NCBI GenBank assembly: GCA_963210315.1
Contig: OY723290.1
Span: forward strand, 2,046,001-2,110,000
DNA from: Rhynchopus euleeides
Lineage: Eukaryota > Euglenozoa > Diplonemea > Diplonemida > Diplonemidae
Direction: 5' to 3'
DNA length: 64,000 nt
The notes beneath the pieces are model-generated. The model was given only the letters and a program-made list of their open reading frames with translations. It was not told the DNA's origin and did no database searches. The position numbers were made by a program, and so were the translations under genes. Of the stretch, positions 33,778 through 42,953 are shown in pieces (position 1 is the stretch's first letter; every line of letters starts with the position of its first letter).

Positions 33778-35245
33778 ATGGGGACCACATTCAAGCCGAC
33801 GCCGACGGGGAACCGCACGTTCATGTTCTCGTCGGAGCACGTGACTGAGGGTCACCCCGACAAGATGTGCGACCAGTTCTCCGACGCGGTGCTGGACGCG
33901 TGCCTGGCACAGGACGCGATGTCGAAGGTGGCGTGCGAGTCGTGCTGCAAGACCGGGATGGTGATGGTGTTCGGTGAGATCACGACGAAGGCTGTGGTGG
34001 ACTACCAGACCGTGCTGCGGCAGACGGTGAAGAAGATCGGGTACGACGACTCGGCAAAGGGGTTCGACTACAAGACCTGCAACGTGCTGGTGGCGATTGA
34101 GCAGCAGTCCCCCGACATCGGGCAGTGCACGCAGTACGAGGACGAGGGTGCGCTGGGTGCGGGTGACCAGGGTCTCATGTTCGGGTACGCCACGGACGAG
34201 ACGGAGACGCTGATGCCTCTGTCGTACGAGCTGGCGCGTCAGCTGGCACAGCGCCACAGCGAGTGGCGCAACAACGGGAAGCTGGCGTGGGCACGCCCCG
34301 ACGCCAAGACCCAGGTGACGGTGGAGTACGAGATCGACGAGACGGACGGGAAGAAGCTGCTGACGCCTCTGCGTGTCGAGACGGTGCTCATCTCGTCCCA
34401 GCACTCCGAGGACGTGACGAACGAGAAGATTCGTGAGGACCTGCTGGTGCTGATCAAGGACGTCATCCCCGCCAAGTTCCTTGACGAGAAGGTATGTTGC
34501 TGTGTTGTGTGTTGTGGTGCTTGTTGCCTTGTGTTTGTTTGATGGGTGCAGGTCACACTGAAGGTGTACTGCTTGCACCACCACATGCCCACACACACAT
34601 CGCCACACAGACGATCTACCACCTGAACCCCTCTGGCCGGTTCGTGATCGGTGGGCCGATGGGTGACGCCGGTCTGACCGGGCGCAAGATCATCGTGGAC
34701 ACGTACGGCGGCTGGGGTGCGCACGGCGGTGGTGCCTTCTCTGGGAAGGACCCGACGAAGGTGGACAGGTCTGCGTGCTACGCGGCGCGTTGGATCGCCA
34801 AGTCGATCGTGGCGGGTGGGCTCGCAAAGCGCTGCATTGTGCAGCTGGCGTACGCCATCGGTGTTGCGGAGCCGCTGTCCGTGTACGTCGACACCTACGG
34901 GACTGGGAAGTACACCGACGAGAGCACCCTCAAGGTATGGTCTTTGTGATTTGCTGTTTGTGTTGTGCGTTGCCGTGTCCTGTGTCCTGTCCTCTGCTGT
35001 GCTCCACAAACACAAACACAAGCACATGCACACGGGAGACTGCCACACCGCACCACCCTGCACAGATTGTGCTGGAGAACTTCCGCCTGCGCCCGTACGA
35101 CATCATCAAGGAGCTGGACCTGCGCCGCCCGATCTACTCGGAGACGTCGGCAATGGGCCACTTCGGCCGCACGTCGGAGAAGGGCTTCACGTGGGAGAAC
35201 CCGCGCGACCTGAAGATCCCTGAGGGTGTGGCCCTGCGCCAGTAG
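33778..35245 (+). CDS. S-adenosylmethionine synthetase, copy 3 (MAT3)
   Basis: The exons are 33778-34491, 34611-34934 and 35066-35245, giving 405 residues. The N-terminus ([13 protein letters not shown]) and leader are as in MAT1 and MAT2. All catalytic and ATP-binding motifs are intact. Intron 1 is 119 nt and would shift the frame if retained. Intron 2 is the longer type with a CCTGTGTCCTGTCCTCTGCT stretch, shared with MAT4 and MAT5 but not with MAT1 and MAT2. The 3' flank is type B (CTTGCCTGCCTTACTG...), shared with MAT4. MAT3 therefore joins a MAT1-like 5' half to a MAT4-like 3' half. A small secreted Cys-rich gene follows. Confidence 0.97.
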
Positions 35246-35742
35246 GCTTGCCTGCCTTACTGTCTTTCCCGGTGGTGCGCCAGTGTGGGCTGTGAACGGT
35301 GTCGTCGCATCTTCTCTATCGTCTCTTTCTCCTCTTGATCCCTTGTGCTGTGTGGCCACCTTGTCCAGTGCCAGTTGATGTGCCTTTTGCCTTCGCTTTT
35401 CACCTTCCTGTTTCCTGTTTCCTGTTCCTGCCTGCCAATGAGCGCTGCTTCTGTCTCTGGCAAAGCACGCGGCTTTTGGCCGGCGTTTGTGGACAGACTG
35501 ACTTGATCGATCGATCCCCGTGCATGCGGACACCGCTGGGGTGGCCACTTGCTTGAAAGTAGCCCAGCAGTTGCTCGACTGCCTGCGGTGTCCGGTGCCC
35601 ATGGGTGCCTGAACGTTGTCGTCAACTGATTGGATCCCCCGCCCCCCGCCCACTGCACCTCCTCCCCACCCCCATCCCCCACGGCTCTGCATGTGAACAG
35701 CTGACCCCTCTCCCCCGACCACCCACACCCACACAGCCAACC

Positions 35743-36372
35743 ATGAAGGCCCTCCTCCTCGTGTGCGCCCTGTCCGCCGCCTCAGCGGAGTTCGACGAGG
35801 AGCCATTCGTCGAGCGGCCCACCCGCTGCCGCGTCTGGATCAGCGAGCCCCTCTGTGTCGAGAGTGGGTGCGAGTGGGCTGAGGGGATCTGCCACGACCC
35901 CCCTGTTGTGGACAGGCAGGAGCTGTGCCAGTTCACAGAGGACGAGGAGGCCTGCCGTGCGTCGCCTGACTGCGTGTGGTGGCATGGCGAGTGCACGGAC
36001 CCGCTGCCGGCAACTACCTTCGACAGCGCCTGCCCCTACGCGGAGGAGGAGGCATGCAATGGCAACGCCGAGTGCGCGTGGGTGATCAGCGCGTGCCTGT
36101 CGCGCGGGTCGTCTGAGGAGATGGGGCGCTGTGCTTCCACACGCTCAGCCGACAGCTGCTTCGCTCAGGATGGCTGCGTGTGGCACGCCCACGAGTGTAT
36201 CGAGGTCGATGTCGACGTGTCGACGGACGGCATGCCGACAGGGCCCTGCGCAGCCATCATGTCAGAGCAGGAGTGCCGCGAGCAGCTGCACTCGGGGTGC
36301 ATCTGGCTGAGTGGTTCCTTCTGTGCTGGGTACCGCCTGCCTCCTGCGGAGGGAGGTGGCCTCCCGCAGTAG
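35743..36372 (+). CDS. Secreted Cys/Trp-repeat protein, copy 1
   Basis: A 209-residue, intron-free protein. MKALLLVCALSAASA is a clear signal peptide, and no transmembrane segment follows. The mature part has five modules of the form C-x4-7-C-x-W-x4-6-C: CVESGCEWAEGIC, CRASPDCVWWHGEC, CNGNAECAWVISAC, CFAQDGCVWHAHEC and CREQLHSGCIWLSGSFC. Linkers are acidic. The same module occurs in the membrane proteins behind MAT1 and MAT5, so the two families are related in their extracellular part. The start is the ATG before the signal peptide; the 46 in-frame codons upstream are Pro-rich spacer. No known enzyme family is recognised; an extracellular structural or binding role is likely. Confidence 0.85.
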   Translation: MKALLLVCALSAASAEFDEEPFVERPTRCRVWISEPLCVESGCEWAEGICHDPPVVDRQELCQFTEDEEACRASPDCVWWHGECTDPLPATTFDSACPYAEEEACNGNAECAWVISACLSRGSSEEMGRCASTRSADSCFAQDGCVWHAHECIEVDVDVSTDGMPTGPCAAIMSEQECREQLHSGCIWLSGSFCAGYRLPPAEGGGLPQ

Positions 36373-36803
36373 GGGCGTCTGCTGCAGTGGCATCCTCTAG
36401 GCTCGGGTGGTAGGCTGTATGCAGCGTCTCAGTGTCATGAGGTTGTGCATCGTCTGGAGGCCGGTTTAGTAGGATGCCCTGTGTGCAACGTGCTTGCTTG
36501 GATAGAGACAACGTTCTGTGTTTCCTGTGTTTGTCAGGGGGGGTGTCGGGATGTGCACGTGCAATCGTCGCCCTCGTCACGCCCTAACTTGTGCCTCACT
36601 CCCTAGTGTGCGACTCGTTTGTACGACTTTTCTTTGAGAGGTGTGAAGGCCGGGAAGTGTTACCTGCTTGCGGCGGTTGGCTAGCCCTTGGTGCGACACC
36701 TCATGTAACGTACCCTCCCGTCTCCACCCGTTGCTGGTTCTCGTCACCCGACGTGGCGGTCATTGTTTGTGTGCAATGACACCGACAGTAGATGAGGCAT
36801 ACA

Positions 36804-36880
36804 ATGTCCACAGCAAGTAAGTGTGTCACCACCCACCCACAGGTCTTGTTGGCAGATACAAAACAAGTAAAAGTCTCAAG
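36804..36880 (+). promoter_or_regulatory. Alternative 5' leader of MAT4 (and of MAT5 at 39863-39939)
   Basis: MAT4 and MAT5 lack the ACACACG leader and the first 12 residues of MAT1-3. Instead ATGGTGCGC is preceded by CAAAACAAGTAAAAGTCTCA. An upstream ATG at 36804 followed by GTAAGT...CACAG (26 nt) would join in frame. That length and the GTAAGT donor do not fit the introns of this window, so I treat the stretch as leader or promoter. Confidence 0.4.
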
Positions 36881-38304
36881 ATGGTGCGCACGTTCATGTT
36901 CTCGTCGGAGCACGTGACTGAGGGTCACCCCGACAAGATGTGCGACCAGTTCTCCGACGCGGTGCTGGACGCGTGCCTGGCACAGGACGCGATGTCGAAG
37001 GTGGCGTGCGAGTCGTGCTGCAAGACCGGGATGGTGATGGTGTTCGGTGAGATCACGACGAAGGCTGTGGTGGACTACCAGACCGTGCTGCGGCAGACGG
37101 TGAAGAAGATCGGGTACGACGACTCGGCAAAGGGGTTCGACTACAAGACCTGCAACGTGCTGGTGGCGATTGAGCAGCAGTCCCCCGACATCGGGCAGTG
37201 CACGCAGTACGAGGACGAGGGTGCGCTGGGTGCGGGTGACCAGGGTCTCATGTTCGGGTACGCCACGGACGAGACGGAGACGCTGATGCCTCTGTCGTAC
37301 GAGCTGGCACGTCAGCTGGCACAGCGCCACAGCGAGTGGCGCAACAACGGGAAGCTGGCGTGGGCACGCCCCGACGCCAAGACCCAGGTGACGGTGGAGT
37401 ACGAGATCGACGAGACGGACGGGAAGAAGCTGCTGACGCCTCTGCGTGTCGAGACGGTGCTCATCTCGTCCCAGCACTCCGAGGACGTGACGAACGACAA
37501 GATCCGTGAGGACCTGCTGGTGCTGATCAAGGACGTCATCCCCGCCAAGTTCCTTGACGAGAAGGTATGCTGTTGTTGTGTGTTGTGGTGCTTGTTGCCT
37601 TGTGTTTGTTTGATGGGTGCAGGTTTCACTGATGCACCACCACATGCCCACACACACATCACCACACAGACGATCTACCACCTGAACCCCTCTGGCCGGT
37701 TCGTGATCGGTGGGCCGATGGGCGACGCCGGTCTGACCGGGCGCAAGATCATCGTGGACACGTACGGCGGCTGGGGTGCGCACGGCGGTGGTGCCTTCTC
37801 TGGGAAGGACCCGACGAAGGTGGACAGGTCTGCGTGCTACGCGGCGCGTTGGATCGCCAAGTCGATCGTGGCGGGTGGGCTCGCAAAGCGTTGCATTGTG
37901 CAGCTGGCGTACGCCATCGGTGTTGCGGAGCCGCTGTCCGTGTACGTCGACACCTACGGGACTGGGAAGTACACCGACGAGAGCACCCTCAAGGTATGGT
38001 CTTTGTGATTTGCTGTTTGTGTTGTGCGTTGCCGTGTCCTGTGTCCTGTCCTCTGCTGTGCTCCACAAACACAAACACAAGCACATGCACACGGGAGACT
38101 GCCACACCGCACCACCCTGCACAGATTGTGCTGGAGAACTTCCGCCTGCGCCCGTACGACATCATCAAGGAGCTGGACCTGCGCCGCCCGATCTACTCGG
38201 AGACGTCGGCAATGGGCCACTTCGGCCGCACGTCGGAGAAGGGCTTCACGTGGGAGAACCCGCGCGACCTGAAGATCCCTGAGGGTGTGGCCCTGCGCCA
38301 GTAG
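36881..38304 (+). CDS. S-adenosylmethionine synthetase, copy 4 (MAT4), variant N-terminus
   Basis: The exons are 36881-37564, 37670-37993 and 38125-38304, giving 395 residues. The N-terminus is [11 protein letters not shown] instead of [21 protein letters not shown], so ten residues are lost before the catalytic EGHPDK. From RTFMF onward it is almost identical to the other copies. Intron 1 is 105 nt, divisible by three and free of stops; read through it would add 35 Cys/His-rich residues. The substitution of the upstream region suggests different expression from MAT1-3. The gene ends tandem unit 1. Confidence 0.95.
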
Positions 38305-38801
38305 GCTTGCCTGCCTTACTGTCTTTCCCGGTGGTGCGCCAGTGTGGGCTGTGAACGGTGTCGTCGCATCTTCTCTATCGTCTCTTTCTCCTCTTGATCC
38401 CTTGTGCTGTGTGGCCACCTTGTCCAGTGCCAGTTGATGTGCCTTTTGCCTTCGCTTTTCACCTTCCTGTTTCCTGTTTCCTGTTCCTGCCTGCCAATGA
38501 GCGCTGCTTCTGTCTCTGGCAAAGCACGCGGCTTTTGGCCGGCGTTTGTGGACAGACTGACTTGATCGATCGATCCCCGTGCATGCGGACACCGCTGGGG
38601 TGGCCACTTGCTTGAAAGTAGCCCAGCAGTTGCTCGACTGCCTGCGGTGTCCGGTGCCCATGGGTGCCTGAACGTTGTCGTCAACTGATTGGATCCCCCG
38701 CCCCCCGCCCACTGCACCTCCTCCCCACCCCCATCCCCCACGGCTCTGCATGTGAACAGCTGACCCCTCTCCCCCGACCACCCACACCCACACAGCCAAC
38801 C

Positions 38802-39431
38802 ATGAAGGCCCTCCTCCTCGTGTGCGCCCTGTCCGCCGCCTCAGCGGAGTTCGACGAGGAGCCATTCGTCGAGCGGCCCACCCGCTGCCGCGTCTGGATC
38901 AGCGAGCCCCTCTGTGTCGAGAGTGGGTGCGAGTGGGCTGAGGGGATCTGCCACGACCCCCCTGTTGTGGACAGGCAGGAGCTGTGCCAGTTCACAGAGG
39001 ACGAGGAGGCCTGCCGTGCGTCGCCTGACTGCGTGTGGTGGCATGGCGAGTGCACGGACCCGCTGCCGGCAACTACCTTCGACAGCGCCTGCCCCTACGC
39101 GGAGGAGGAGGCATGCAATGGCAACGCCGAGTGCGCGTGGGTGATCAGCGCGTGCCTGTCGCGCGGGTCGTCTGAGGAGATGGGGCGCTGTGCTTCCACA
39201 CGCTCAGCCGACAGCTGCTTCGCTCAGGATGGCTGCGTGTGGCACGCCCACGAGTGTATCGAGGTCGATGTCGACGTGTCGACGGACGGCATGCCGACAG
39301 GGCCCTGCGCAGCCATCATGTCAGAGCAGGAGTGCCGCGAGCAGCTGCACTCGGGGTGCATCTGGCTGAGTGGTTCCTTCTGTGCTGGGTACCGCCTGCC
39401 TCCTGCGGAGGGAGGTGGCCTCCCGCAGTAG
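38802..39431 (+). CDS. Secreted Cys/Trp-repeat protein, copy 2
   Basis: This is the tandem-unit copy of the gene at 35743-36372, 3,059 bp downstream. The translated product is identical: signal peptide followed by five Cys/Trp modules, 209 residues. It lies between MAT4 and MAT5 on the same strand, about 500 bp after the MAT4 stop and 500 bp before the MAT5 start, so each gene probably has its own promoter. Identity at synonymous positions means there has been no time or opportunity for divergence. Confidence 0.85.
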   Translation: MKALLLVCALSAASAEFDEEPFVERPTRCRVWISEPLCVESGCEWAEGICHDPPVVDRQELCQFTEDEEACRASPDCVWWHGECTDPLPATTFDSACPYAEEEACNGNAECAWVISACLSRGSSEEMGRCASTRSADSCFAQDGCVWHAHECIEVDVDVSTDGMPTGPCAAIMSEQECREQLHSGCIWLSGSFCAGYRLPPAEGGGLPQ

Positions 39432-39939
39432 GGGCGTCTGCTGCAGTGGCATCCTCTAGGCTCGGGTGGTAGGCTGTATGCAGCGTCTCAGTGTCATGAG
39501 GTTGTGCATCGTCTGGAGGCCGGTTTAGTAGGATGCCCTGTGTGCAACGTGCTTGCTTGGATAGAGACAACGTTCTGTGTTTCCTGTGTTTGTCAGGGGG
39601 GGTGTCGGGATGTGCACGTGCAATCGTCGCCCTCGTCACGCCCTAACTTGTGCCTCACTCCCTAGTGTGCGACTCGTTTGTACGACTTTTCTTTGAGAGG
39701 TGTGAAGGCCGGGAAGTGTTACCTGCTTGCGGCGGTTGGCTAGCCCTTGGTGCGACACCTCATGTAACGTACCCTCCCGTCTCCACCCGTTGCTGGTTCT
39801 CGTCACCCGACGTGGCGGTCATTGTTTGTGTGCAATGACACCGACAGTAGATGAGGCATACAATGTCCACAGCAAGTAAGTGTGTCACCACCCACCCACA
39901 GGTCTTGTTGGCAGATACAAAACAAGTAAAAGTCTCAAG

Positions 39940-41363
39940 ATGGTGCGCACGTTCATGTTCTCGTCGGAGCACGTGACTGAGGGTCACCCCGACAAGATGT
40001 GCGACCAGTTCTCCGACGCGGTGCTGGACGCGTGCCTGGCACAGGACGCGATGTCGAAGGTGGCGTGCGAGTCGTGCTGCAAGACCGGGATGGTGATGGT
40101 GTTCGGTGAGATCACGACGAAGGCTGTGGTGGACTACCAGACCGTGCTGCGGCAGACGGTGAAGAAGATCGGGTACGACGACTCGGCAAAGGGGTTCGAC
40201 TACAAGACCTGCAACGTGCTGGTGGCGATTGAGCAGCAGTCCCCCGACATCGGGCAGTGCACGCAGTACGAGGACGAGGGTGCGCTGGGTGCGGGTGACC
40301 AGGGTCTCATGTTCGGGTACGCCACGGACGAGACGGAGACGCTGATGCCTCTGTCGTACGAGCTGGCACGTCAGCTGGCACAGCGCCACAGCGAGTGGCG
40401 CAACAACGGGAAGCTGGCGTGGGCACGCCCCGACGCCAAGACCCAGGTGACGGTGGAGTACGAGATCGACGAGACGGACGGGAAGAAGCTGCTGACGCCT
40501 CTGCGTGTCGAGACGGTGCTCATCTCGTCCCAGCACTCCGAGGACGTGACGAACGACAAGATCCGTGAGGACCTGCTGGTGCTGATCAAGGACGTCATCC
40601 CCGCCAAGTTCCTTGACGAGAAGGTATGCTGTTGTTGTGTGTTGTGGTGCTTGTTGCCTTGTGTTTGTTTGATGGGTGCAGGTTTCACTGATGCACCACC
40701 ACATGCCCACACACACATCACCACACAGACGATCTACCACCTGAACCCCTCTGGCCGGTTCGTGATCGGTGGGCCGATGGGCGACGCCGGTCTGACCGGG
40801 CGCAAGATCATCGTGGACACGTACGGCGGCTGGGGTGCGCACGGCGGTGGTGCCTTCTCTGGGAAGGACCCGACGAAGGTGGACAGGTCTGCGTGCTACG
40901 CGGCGCGTTGGATCGCCAAGTCGATCGTGGCGGGTGGGCTCGCAAAGCGTTGCATTGTGCAGCTGGCGTACGCCATCGGTGTTGCGGAGCCGCTGTCCGT
41001 GTACGTCGACACCTACGGGACTGGGAAGTACACCGACGAGAGCACCCTCAAGGTATGGTCTTTGTGATTTGCTGTTTGTGTTGTGCGTTGCCGTGTCCTG
41101 TGTCCTGTCCTCTGCTGTGCTCCACAAACACAAACACAAGCACATGCACACGGGAGACTGCCACACCGCACCACCCTGCACAGATTGTGCTGGAGAACTT
41201 CCGCCTGCGCCCGTACGACATCATCAAGGAGCTGGACCTGCGCCGCCCGATCTACTCGGAGACGTCGGCAATGGGCCACTTCGGCCGCACGTCGGAGAAG
41301 GGCTTCACGTGGGAGAACCCGCGCGACCTGAAGATCCCTGAGGGTGTGGCCCTGCGCCAGTAG
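39940..41363 (+). CDS. S-adenosylmethionine synthetase, copy 5 (MAT5), variant N-terminus
   Basis: The exons are 39940-40623, 40729-41052 and 41184-41363. The 395-residue product is identical to MAT4, including the MVRTFMF start and the readable 105-nt intron 1. The 5' half, introns and exon 3 belong to the tandem unit, but the 3' flank is type A as behind MAT1, and the next gene is the membrane-protein paralogue found behind MAT1. MAT5 is thus the junction between the tandem pair and the MAT1-type block. Confidence 0.95.
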
Positions 41364-41938
41364 GCCGTTTTGCGTGCGTTGCTGGGCCGTGCCTGCTTGT
41401 GTTGTGGAGGTGCGTGCCTCCACACGTGTGCTATGTGTGACGTGGCTGTGCCGTGCTGTGGCGGTGCAGCCTTGCTGGCAGACCGAAGCTTTGTGGCGGG
41501 GAGGGCGTGCACCGCCCTCCTCCGTGTGCCATGCTGAGCATCCCGTGTGCAGTGCTTAATCCTGACTCCTGTTGCAGTCTCACCTTGTTTTGTGACTCGT
41601 CCACGTGCAGTTGTGGCTGACCGTCGGATGGCTGTGCACCGTGTTGTTGCTTTCTTGCTGTTTTTCCCTTTCCTTTTGCCTTCGCTTTTCACCTTCCTGT
41701 TTCCTGTTTCCTGTTCCTGCCTGACAATGAGCGCTGCTTCTGTCTCTGGCAAAGCACGCGGCTTTTGGCCGGCGTTTGTGAACAGACTGACTTGATCGAT
41801 CGATCCCCGTGCATGCGGACACCGCTGGGGTGGCCACTTGCTTGAAAGTAGCCCAGCAGTTGCTCGACTGCCTGCGGTGTCCGGTGCCCATGGGTGCCTG
41901 AACGTTATCGTCAACTGATTGGATCCCCCGCCCACCGG
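41364..41938 (+). repeat. MAT 3' spacer, type A (copy behind MAT5)
   Basis: Nearly identical to 11439-12017 behind MAT1; it lacks a CCCCCCG duplication near the end and has a few substitutions. It leads into the same kind of downstream gene. Confidence 0.8.
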
Positions 41939-42083
41939 CCACGTCACCTCGCCGTGACTCGCGTGACAGTTACCACTACTCCAACCTGTATTCAAGTGTA
42001 CCAGAGTGTTATGTCCGAGGCGGTGCTTCGAAGTGGTTGCTTTTCACTGCCACACAAATCATCCTGCAGGACATCCCCCGAAT

Positions 42084-42953
42084 ATGGCGAAGTCTGCGTT
42101 TGCGGTTGCGGCGTCTGCGCTGATACTGCTGGTACCTGGTACCACTGCACAGTGCGACGCCACTGACAAGGCCACTTGCAATGCCATTGCAACGTGTTTC
42201 TTCGTGCCTTCTCCTGTTGATAAGTGCCATCCGGTAGGCTGTGCAGGGCCCACCCAGTCGGAGTGTGAGACAAACGGCTGCACGTGGTTTGCTCCTGACA
42301 ACAAATGCATCGTCTCCCCGCCTACACAAGACCCAGCGGCGCCACCCCCGTCCCCTGGCGCCGTGTGCGGTGTCTGGTCCAACCAGGTGGCGTGCAGCAA
42401 GCAGTCAGAGTGGTGCATGTGGGTGTCCCAGGCGAACAGCTGTGTTGCCAGGTCCACGCCTCCTCCAACAACGCCGGTGACGCCACCCGCATCTGGTTCG
42501 TGCAGCGGCAAGGACCTCGCCGCCTGTCTCCTAGCGAGCTGCGCCTGGAAGTCGAACGCCTGCGTCGAGAGCAGCTCCCCGGGTACGCCACCTGTCACAC
42601 CTCCTGGCACCCCTGTCACGCCCCCCGGTACACCACCTGTCACACCTCCTGCTGGCACACCTGTCACGCCGCCTGGCACACCACCTGTCACGCCGCCTGG
42701 CACACCGCCCGGCACACCACCTGGTACCCCGCCCAACGGCTCCCCGCCTGGAGGCTCCCCGCCGAAGGAAGACAGCGACGACGGCACCCCCGCATGGGTG
42801 TGGGTGCTCGTCGCGATTGGAGCCGTCCTGGTTCTGGGTGCGATTGCAGGGCTCGTGTTCTTCCAGAAGAACCGCGCCAACGTCAACATGAACAGGCCCC
42901 CGACGTCGGAGGCCGACATGTCCAACGTCGAGTACACATCAGGGAAGCTCTAG
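42084..42953 (+). CDS. Cys-rich type I membrane protein with Thr/Pro stalk, copy 2
   Basis: A 289-residue paralogue of the protein at 12166-13050. The signal peptide and first two Cys modules are identical. Later modules have a few changes (for example Met for Ile, Ala for Ser, Leu for Phe). The VTPPGTP stalk has a different repeat number and order, and the single transmembrane helix is conserved (WVWVLVAIGAVLVLG...). The tail ends NMNRPPTSEADMSNVEYTSGKL, which looks like the intact form, since copy 1 has insertions there. Stalk length change by repeat slippage is common in surface proteins. Function unknown; probably an extracellular domain held away from the membrane. Confidence 0.85.
   Translation: MAKSAFAVAASALILLVPGTTAQCDATDKATCNAIATCFFVPSPVDKCHPVGCAGPTQSECETNGCTWFAPDNKCIVSPPTQDPAAPPPSPGAVCGVWSNQVACSKQSEWCMWVSQANSCVARSTPPPTTPVTPPASGSCSGKDLAACLLASCAWKSNACVESSSPGTPPVTPPGTPVTPPGTPPVTPPAGTPVTPPGTPPVTPPGTPPGTPPGTPPNGSPPGGSPPKEDSDDGTPAWVWVLVAIGAVLVLGAIAGLVFFQKNRANVNMNRPPTSEADMSNVEYTSGKL

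Larger units (their letters stand above)
35246..38304 (+). repeat. 3,059-bp tandem duplication, unit 1
   Basis: The unit runs from just after the MAT3 stop codon to the MAT4 stop codon. It contains a type B spacer, the secreted Cys-rich gene, a distinct 5' leader and MAT4. The next 3,059 bp (38305-41363) repeat it with no difference that I noticed by eye, including introns and spacers. Either the duplication is very recent, the copies are homogenised by conversion, or the assembly has duplicated one locus. Confidence 0.9.
38305..41363 (+). repeat. 3,059-bp tandem duplication, unit 2
   Basis: Second copy of the spacer, secreted-gene, leader and MAT block. Similarity to unit 1 continues until the MAT5 stop codon. 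The following base pattern changes from the type B spacer (CTTGCCTG) to type A (CCGTTTTG), so one boundary of the exchange lies within or just after MAT exon 3. Confidence 0.9.

Noticed and set aside
36817-36842. 26-nt intron (GTAAGT...CACAG) giving MAT4 a longer N-terminus
   Set aside because: It joins in frame but is much shorter than the smallest firm intron (47 nt) and lacks the GTATG donor.
36701-38122. Long minus-strand open frames (up to 583 codons) opposite every MAT gene
   Set aside because: They are shadows produced by strong third-position G/C in the MAT exons, run through introns, and have no domain of their own.
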